Shown here: piece by piece, positions 57,641 through 64,000 of the stretch
How positions within the stretch are numbered: position 1 is the first letter of the stretch
Layout of the letters: every line of letters begins with the position of its first letter
From: Synaphobranchus kaupii
Lineage: Eukaryota > Chordata > Actinopteri > Anguilliformes > Synaphobranchidae
Assembly (NCBI GenBank): GCA_029718625.1
Contig: CM056379.1
Span: forward strand, 67,884,670 to 67,948,669
Reading direction: 5' to 3'
DNA length: 64,000 bases
Program-made: the position numbers and the translations under genes
Notes under the pieces: generated by a model
The model's input: the letters and a program-made list of their open reading frames with translations, nothing else
Database searches by the model: none
Told to the model about the DNA's origin: nothing

Positions 57641-57800
57641 GCAGTAATATTTGAGGTAAAAAAGAAAATCATAGGCAACATTAAGGATTCATGTGTTAGA
57701 CTGACCTACCCACCATATACTGATATGGTGGGTAGGTCAGTCTAACACATGAATCCTTAATGTTGCCTATGATTTTCTTTTTTACCTCAAATATTACTGC
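57641..57800. repeat. perfect 160-bp hairpin
   Basis: Arms of 78 bp with an ACTG loop, no mismatch seen. The left arm text (AAGGATTCATGTGTTAGACT) also occurs at 60141-60180, without the second arm. Confidence 0.9.
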
Positions 57801-57891
57801 AGTTTTCAGATTTGTTTGTCATCACCATGACTGAAAAACAGAACATTAAAGTTAGATTACATAATTAGGATGCCCAAGTCAGCAAAATGGG

Positions 57892-58500
57892 TGTAGTGCA
57901 AAGTGCGAAGGTTACTTTCTCCTCATGAGGTTCAATTAGAAGTGGAGAAGTCTCGCCCTTGGTCGGATGAAGATAAAAAAAATAATCCTGTAGAGGCAGT
58001 TTATCCTTTTATTGAGCATTGGCCAGTGGGAGGTCCTTTCTCCTACGCAGAGGGTTCAGGAGCTCCCTGAACAAAAGCAAACAATTGCTTATATACTTTC
58101 ATAACCCCTCCTCTTCATAGCTAATAAATCAATGAGTTAAGGTGACACCCCTCCATCATAATTTCTTTCAGCCAATATTAAAATAAGGCAAAATTAAGCT
58201 CATCATATAATCAGTTCCTACCCTATGCGCTTGAGGGCACTCATGGTCCACTAAATAAAGTGGTTTTGCATGCCTCTGCTAAACTCGGATCAGACCATGT
58301 CTTGTTATTCATATTTCCCAATTTTACCTGGGTCACCATGATCTATCTTATCTTTGTTATTGGTACATCTCATTGCTCAGCCTATGCAGAAGGGTTGCTC
58401 AGCCTGAGTATGATCTTGTCCTATTTTCTGTTATCAAACAGCCTGGGAGACAAAAAACCTCTCTCTCCCTTGACTTTCTACTGACTCTCAGTGCCCCATA
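57892..58500 (-). mobile_element. retroviral-type LTR, probably a 3' LTR
   Basis: On the minus strand: a TATATAAG box (complement near 58092-58099), AATAAA (complement of 58008-58013) about 80 bases later, and a C-rich/T-rich U5. A G run (complement of 58501-58517) sits directly upstream, as a polypurine tract would. No primer-binding site follows on the far side, which fits a 3' or solo LTR. The LTR start and end are approximate. Family not assigned. Confidence 0.5.
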
Positions 58501-58539
58501 CCCCCCCCCCCCCCCCCGCACTCACATTTAGTTTAGCTT

Positions 58540-59260
58540 TTGCATATGTGGCTTTTCAGCCTGAAAATGACTTACTTCTACAAAAAGCCATGTGAAAGTG
58601 TGGACGGCTCCACTGATGTGAGCACAAGTTGATCAGGATGCCCAGGGAAAGAGAATGATCTGGAAGATCCCTTTGGGTGCTAAAAGTTAATTTCTACCTC
58701 ATACAAATCAAGAGACACCACCATGCCACGCCACCAGTCTCTGGAAAACTGAACTGAGAGATAGCCTTTGATTTCACATCATCTTCAACTGTGATTGGTT
58801 CTTCTATTTCAGTTATTGCATAGAAGAACTGCCATGCCATGACCTTTGTCCTGGAAGTGGGTTGAAAGTAGTGAAGAGTCCTAGTGCCTGGTAAAGTTCT
58901 TACCTGACTGTAATGCAGCCTCAGAAATTCATTCTCAGCAAGCCATTGGGTATTGTGAAGTATTCCACTTCAACAGTGGGGATATTGTCCTTAGCAAAGA
59001 GGTACTATTCATGTGGAGTCTGTATTTAGGTCTGAAATGGGCGTTGTAAACTAGATCTAGTTACCAGACACTTTATTTTTCCCCAATGCCATCACATGGT
59101 CCTTGCAAAGAAGTTCCACTTTGGTTCCACACAAAAGTATTCCAAGTGGAAGCAAAGGCTTTGCAGTTTTCTGAGAAGTAGAATTCCCTGGGATTTTTCC
59201 GAGCTTTCTTTCAAGGAACTGTATGAGATGCCTTTGAAAGAGATTCATCACAGCGGTGTC
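58540..59260 (-). pseudogene. decayed coding text of unknown family upstream of the LTR
   Basis: On the minus strand several fragments look like protein: DNIPTVEVEYFTIPNG (about 58950-58995), FFYAITEIEEPITVEDD with QFSFPETGG (about 58735-58830), and CAHISGAVHTFTWLFVEV ending ..QKLN at a TAA near 58540. They are in different frames with stops between. Position next to the G tract and LTR would suit the last gene of a retroelement, but I recognise no motif. Low confidence that they belong together. Confidence 0.3.
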
Positions 59261-59544
59261 ATGGGTCAGACATTCTGAAATTTCAGCATATGAAACATGC
59301 TGAGACTTTCCCTCAGTGCCCCTCCAATGACAGATAAAAGGATGAATAATAATTAAGTAATGCCTCTCCTTTCTCTAACTTAACAAGTTGATATATTCTT
59401 TCATTTCATTTATTTTAATTTGCTGCTTTGAAAACACAGGAAGCACTCTCTTGAACAGCAACTCAAGTGGTTATCTTGGCTTAGAATAGAAGTGTAGTAT
59501 AGCTGATTTACCCACAGCTTACTTTGAACGACATTCAATGTTCA

Positions 59545-59695
59545 TTTCTAGGGATAACTGCTACATTATGGGTAGGATGTGCTTATCTTGCTTGTCTTAT
59601 CTGTTCTGTAGTGACTTCGATGACGTTTCTGTATGCACTTATTGTATGTCGCTTTGGATAAAAGCGTCTGCTAAATGACTGTAATGTAATGTTAT
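59545..59695 (+). mobile_element. L2-type LINE 3' end fragment
   Basis: CTGTATGCACTTATTGTATG, TCGCTTTGGATAAAAGCGTC and TGTAATGTAATG, the same ending as the L2 copy at 36140-36244. Confidence 0.8.
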
Positions 59696-59821
59696 CATGC
59701 CTCGCGAGCAGCACACTCTCATGGGTTTTATAGAAGAGGAGGAACAACCTCATCCTATCATCCTTGAGTTCACCTGTTTAATTGGTAATAGGTTTCTCAA
59801 TAATGTATTTCTTGAGGTGTC

Positions 59822-59890
59822 AGAATAGAACAGAATAGAATAACTTTTATTTTCCCACTAGGGAACTTCAGTTGTAGCCACCAGCAACAA
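59822..59890 (-). mobile_element. LINE 3' tail ending in (TATTC)n
   Basis: The minus strand reads AACTGAAGTTCCCTAGTGGG, AAAATAAAAG, then (TATTC/TGTTC) repeats, a tail type common to fish LINEs. Nothing coding attached. Confidence 0.55.
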
Positions 59891-60138
59891 CAAAAAAGAC
59901 ATAGACCTTGGGGCAAACCCACAACACACAAACAAACATATCAAATAAGACATTTAATAGAATCATTGTATTAATCAAACTAATTAATTGAATTAAAGTG
60001 GAATAGCCTATAGCCAAATGTCATGATTAAAAATAGCCCCCACTGTCCCAAGATGGCCAGTGTCATTAAGCAGTCCAACACACAAACTCCACCTCCACGA
60101 CTTTCCTCCATACACGCAGTAGGCAGAATCCCTGCATT
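59891..60138. other. no gene recognised
   Basis: AT-rich spacer between a LINE tail and the second copy of the 56.3 kb repeat. Confidence 0.4.
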
Positions 60139-60720
60139 TATTAAGGATTCATGTGTTAGACTGACCTACCCACCATATACTCAGAAGTCTGCTGTTGCTC
60201 AACCGATAGCAGGCACAACATGACAACTTCAGAAGATGTAAAGTGTCTACTTCATAACATATAACATATATATATATATTTTTAAATGTGTTTAATACGT
60301 TTTTTACAAATTAAGGTTTAAGGACAAAAAATTTCCTAATTTGCACATTTTTTACATTTTGGACCAAAAGTAATGAAATTATGGATAATCTTGTTTGTAA
60401 GCTTTCCGATAATAAGCAAATCATACTGTTATGTTTATTTTTGAAGAAGATATCTGTGTCTTTAAGTCGAGTGGGGTGTCCATTATGGGTCAACTTTGAG
60501 GGCCCCTGTCTCCTGAATGGTTGGTCATTCTGGTCAATCAAACCACATTCTAACACTCTCATATAGATTAATATGTATAAAACATTTCTTCAAATCTAAA
60601 AGGGTGAGGTCAGAAAGTTATTGATTTCTGACAGAATGCCCACTTCTAACTTTTCTGAGCATAGAATACATTTGATAAACTATAAACTGAATTTAATCAC
60701 GTACTTTTTGCTCATATTAT
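60139..60720. mobile_element. AT-rich repeat element, copy 2 (inverted)
   Basis: Inverted partner of 56496-57720 without the Kolobok-type insertion and with only one hairpin arm. Shows the sequence around the empty TTAA site near 60560-60575. A (TA)n tract lies at about 60264-60280. Confidence 0.65.
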
Positions 60721-61246
60721 TTGAGATTGCCAATAATTCCGGTGGGCACTGTATAATAGTATACTAGTAATGCATTGTACAGGTATAATGATATTAGAAA
60801 GTTGTTACTTGAGCACTACCACATATTAGAAATATTAGACAAAACACTTCAAACTATTTTCTATAACATTGTATATGTGAATGTACAGGAATAAAAAAAA
60901 TTTTCACCCCACAAGTGTGCATGCATGATGAGAACTGCACAGCTTGGATTGTACTAATCCCACGGTGCTTTCCTTGAATAATTATAAAAATCCAAATGTG
61001 CAAAAAATAAATAATTATGTATTTAAATAATTAACATGTAAAAATACCTACCAATAAATTTCTCATTTACCAAGATGCAGAAAGAAATGCATTGTTATGT
61101 TACTTGTCCAATAGTTGGCAGAAAAATGTTACTTCTGATATGTAATTAGTCAGGATACTACAGAAACATTCTCTTGGAAGAAACAATGTGTCCACTTGGA
61201 AACATAATATAAACAGTTTTCCTTTGACAGAGATTGGATGGCAACA
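60721..61246. other. no gene recognised
   Basis: AT-rich intron-like or intergenic DNA on the downstream side (minus sense) of the exon at 61441. Confidence 0.4.
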
Positions 61247-61458
61247 GTAGAGCTGATCTTAAAGAAACTAACCTGGTTGTTGATGCAACAGTAGAGCTGA
61301 TCTTAAAGAAACTAACCTGGTTATTGATGCAACAGTAAGAAACTAACCTGGTTGTTGATGCAACAGTAAGAAACTAACCTGGTTGTTGATGCAACAGTAA
61401 GAAACTAACCTGGTTGTTGATGCAACAGTAAGAAACTAACCTGGTTGTTGATTGTTGA
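61247..61458 (-). repeat. minisatellite copying a splice donor
   Basis: Two 44-bp units (starts 61247, 61291) and four 31-bp units (61335, 61366, 61397, 61428), differing by a 13-bp block. Each unit on the minus strand holds CAACAACCAG|GTTAGTTTCTT, the same text as the exon end and donor at 61441/61440. Confidence 0.92.
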
Positions 61459-61611
61459 TTGCGCGGAGGGTGGTGGAGACATTGGCTTGCTTACTCTTCC
61501 TCTGGTGTTAAACGTCATGTGCTCAGAGGATGGTGGGTATTCAGATTCGGTCTCTGTTTGTGGCCAAAAACCTTCAGAATACACTGCACCCTCATCATAG
61601 AACACCCCATC
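61441..61611 (-). CDS. internal coding exon of an unidentified host gene
   Basis: A strong acceptor (CTTTTATTCCTCTTTGGCAG) and a CCAG|GTTAGT donor bound 171 bp, 57 codons, phase 0 at both ends. It reads DGVFYDEGAVYSEGFWPQTE.. and ends ..PMSPPPSAQSTINNQ: acidic/aromatic first, then Ser/Pro-rich, which suits a disordered or cytoplasmic segment. No stop, no repeat family that I know, and composition unlike the transposons nearby. I cannot name the gene, and no partner exon is seen in the window. The donor is the edge of the minisatellite. Confidence 0.55.
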
Positions 61612-62524
61612 CTGCCAAAGAGGAATAAAAGCACAGAGGCATATGCACAAACTTAACATCCATGAAACAGGTGGGAATTTATAAAGTGAGAATGAAACAG
61701 GCAAAATAGTAGGCCTATATGAAAATCTGACAGACTTCATGAATCATGGAGCCATCACCTAACATGCCCCAATAAAGCACTCAACACATGCCATGATGGC
61801 TAGCTAAGCAAGTTTTGGAGGATGCTTTTACAAGTTTGCACTCTCCCAAATTGATGAAGGATGCCGGAACAATGGGGCAAGGAAAAAATATAGTAGGGAA
61901 TTCCAAATTAACAGGAAAATATATGGTGATATTATTTTTAGTCTAGTCTGGTGTGCATAAACTGTAATACTGCAACACAATGATTGTGCAGCTCAGCTGG
62001 TGAAAAAAGAAGCAGCTGGCAGCACGCTTCAGAGAAGAGCATTGATGAGAAGGCTTACTGTCATTCAAACTGGGCATTCTGAATTAGGATAAACCAGAAA
62101 AATATAGAATAAAAAAAATTGCACAACTTTTTTTCAGTATGCCATCAGCATACTGAAAACATTTAAAACAAAATACTTTTGTATCAAATATATTTTTCAT
62201 TTTATTACGCTTACATGCTGAAAGAAGTGCAAAAGCATTAACATAAAAGATTAAAAACCGCAGCAAATGCTTTGGCAAAACGTCTTCCTCAGAGCTAGAG
62301 TAAAGCAATGTATTTAAGTTTTACTGAGGCACTGGACAAAGGTTGTGCAGCTAACCACAAAATATGAAATAATGCAATTGACCAAATAATACTTGCATGG
62401 TTTTTCATTAATAGGTTCTGCATAATCATAAGGCTAGAGCTAAAATATGTCACTCTGGCAGTTGTGCCTTGGAACACTGGATACAGGTGAAACAGCCAAA
62501 CAAATAATTAATCCATTGTAGTGT
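61612..62524. other. no gene recognised
   Basis: Upstream intron-like DNA (minus sense) of the 61441 exon; AT-rich, no further exon that I can support. Confidence 0.4.
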
Positions 62525-63230
62525 AGTAGCATAACATAACTTCATGACGTGAACAGGCCATTCAGCCCAACACTGCTTGCCATTTTCTACCACTAAAAGG
62601 TACCTAGCGCTCCCCTACAAACTAGATAGTATCCAGCACCATATCAAGCCTGGTCTTGAAAACACCCAGAGTTTCTTCCTCTACTTCAAGACCTGGCAAG
62701 CTATTCCACAGCGACTACTCTCTGTGTGAAGAAGTACTTCCCAATGTCTGTGCGGAATTTACCTTTTGCTAATTTCCATCCGCCCCCTCGTTCTACTAAC
62801 TGAACTCAACCTGAAGAATCTCTTGTCGTTCACTTTATTAATCCCTTTTATTAATTTAAAAGCCTCCACCAAATCACCCCTAAGTCTCCTTTTACTAAGC
62901 CTAAAGAGATTAAGTATCCTAAATCTTTCCTCTTAATTTTTATCTTTCATACCAGGAACCAATCTTTTATCTTTCATACCAGGAACCAATCTTTGGACCT
63001 TTTCCAGAGCCTCTATATCTTTTTTGTAATACGGTGCCCAGAACTGCACACAGTACACACAGTAATTGTGGACTGACAAAGGTATTGTATAACATAAGCA
63101 TAACTTCCTTGGATTTATACTCAATACTTTTGGCTGTATATCCCAGCCTAAAACCTGAAAGGCTTTGATCAACTACTACTCCTAACTATTTTTCAAATTG
63201 AGCACATTACAATTAAGTTTCGGCCATAAA
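62525..63230 (-). pseudogene. CR1/L2-like LINE C-terminal fragment
   Basis: The minus strand reads FWAPYYKKDIEALEKVQRLVPG, then (next frame) EERFRILNLFSLSKRRLRGD, LVEAFKLIKGINKVNDKRFF and SRTRGRMEISK, the domain that follows the RT in CR1/L2/Rex-type LINEs. A 26-bp direct duplication (62939-62990) repeats RLVPGMKDK. Stops near 62780 and 62680 break the rest. The LINE end lies near 62525. Confidence 0.75.
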
Positions 63231-64000
63231 GTAGTCTTGCCTTATGTTTTTAGTTCCCACATGTCAAATTTTACATTTAGCTATTGTGGCACAGCACTGG
63301 GGAATGTCGCTGCTCCACATGGTGAACAGACAGGTAAAAACTGAAAAAGGGTTAAATAATATAATTTATTAAGGCGAACATAAGACACCACACAGATAAA
63401 CATAGGGTAACGCTTTTGCCATGAACTATATTGACGGTCAATCAATCACGTTATTTTGACAAGACTACTTTTATTACAAATGTCCCTAGCGCCGCAAGAA
63501 AGGTAGAAAGCTGTCCCCGTAGTCTTAAATGAGCAAACCACCACCGTCTTTTTGGCTAACCGATAATTAACTTGACTGTGACAGAGCAGTCTCACGTTTT
63601 TCTGCAGCATGAAACCCGTGCTGAAAACTGTTCCGGATAAAGTAGTCATTGTAGGTTAGTGGGTTCACACGCTAGCTAAAGCATAGTAGCATAGCCTACA
63701 TTACATCGTAGCTGGCATTAACTTTCATCTGTATCCTGTAACCTAATCACAAAATTTACAAACGAAGACTCCGTATTCTTTTCCGATAAATTATTGGTTT
63801 TATTTTAAACATCCCTGTATTGAGTCAATACAAACATACCGCTAAAACTTTGGCTCTATTCCCCGCATATTTTCTTAATTGTTAGAACTGAAAAAAAATG
63901 ATCCAGGTGTAGAAATGTCCGGTTAGGGTTCTAGTTGGAGAAGCTGGCTAACGTTAGTAACGTTAGCTATGCAATCACAGTAGCTAGCCAACTTAAAGGG
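63231..64000. other. no gene recognised
   Basis: AT-rich with AACGTTAGC motifs at the far right; no family signal. Confidence 0.4.

Larger units (their letters stand above)
56340..57800. mobile_element. AT-rich repeat element with terminal hairpin, copy 1
   Basis: 56496-56597 plus 57419-57720 match, inverted, 60139-60640 (shared: CTCATATA..TTAA, TAGACACTT, GAGCAACAGCAGACTTCT). It ends with a perfect 78-bp-arm hairpin (57641-57718 / 57723-57800). Non-coding. A TTAA element is inserted at 56598-57418. Confidence 0.65.

Noticed and set aside
58501..58517. C tract as a plain microsatellite only
   Set aside because: Kept as a possible polypurine tract (other strand) because an LTR-like region starts next to it; a sequencing or assembly slip is still possible.

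Overview
This window looks like teleost fish DNA: Tc1-like, hAT, Kolobok and Harbinger DNA transposons, L2/Rex-type, Tx1-type and R2/R4-like LINEs, Penelope-like elements with GIY-YIG domains, and fish-type hairpin MITEs cover most of it. The AT-rich filler between them repeats short motifs such as AACGTTAGCTA and TAGGCTAC. No intact host gene is visible. The best host-gene candidate is one spliced exon on the minus strand at 61441-61611.

Layout. 1-14060: a full-length but broken Tx1-type LINE (+) lies between two (TC)n tracts. Its endonuclease is split by a Tc1-like element with an uninterrupted transposase gene. Its ORF2 tail is split by a 6.5 kb Penelope-like element (-), which itself carries a 2.0 kb TTAA-flanked Kolobok-type element with THAP and P2X7-like exons. 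14060-24170: a minus-strand LINE fragment holding a hAT element with an 8-bp duplication; an LTR-like segment ending in a primer-binding site that fits elongator tRNA-Met; Tc1 relics; and a broken EN-RT LINE (-) holding a 1.64 kb Tc1 copy. 24170-41020: sparse DNA with an inverted pair of a non-coding transposon (22.7-24.2 and 29.6-31.6 kb), P2X7-like exons near a Kolobok element with 201-bp inverted repeats, an L2 fragment with a deleted Tc1, and hairpins. 41020-56000: Harbinger-type transposase and MADF-like exons scattered among later insertions: a three-unit 1.1 kb array, an ACAT-flanked transposon, and a long modular repeat with two tRNA-like folds and a nearly perfect 3 kb palindrome of a Penelope-like element. 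56000-64000: another inverted repeat pair with a Kolobok-type insertion, an LTR with a C/G tract next to it, LINE tails, the spliced exon with tandemly copied 5' splice sites, and a CR1/L2-like LINE tail.

The coding content is selfish DNA. Several insertions can be removed on paper at their target duplications so that the host reading frame closes exactly, which gives a relative order: Tx1 LINE, then Penelope, then Kolobok; Tx1 LINE, then Tc1; minus-strand LINE, then hAT. The most promising items are the Penelope 3 kb palindrome, the hammerhead-type cores in Penelope ends, the minisatellite that multiplies a splice donor, the (TC)n-bounded Tx1 LINE, and the intact Tc1 transposase. Family names are from recalled motifs; no search was run.
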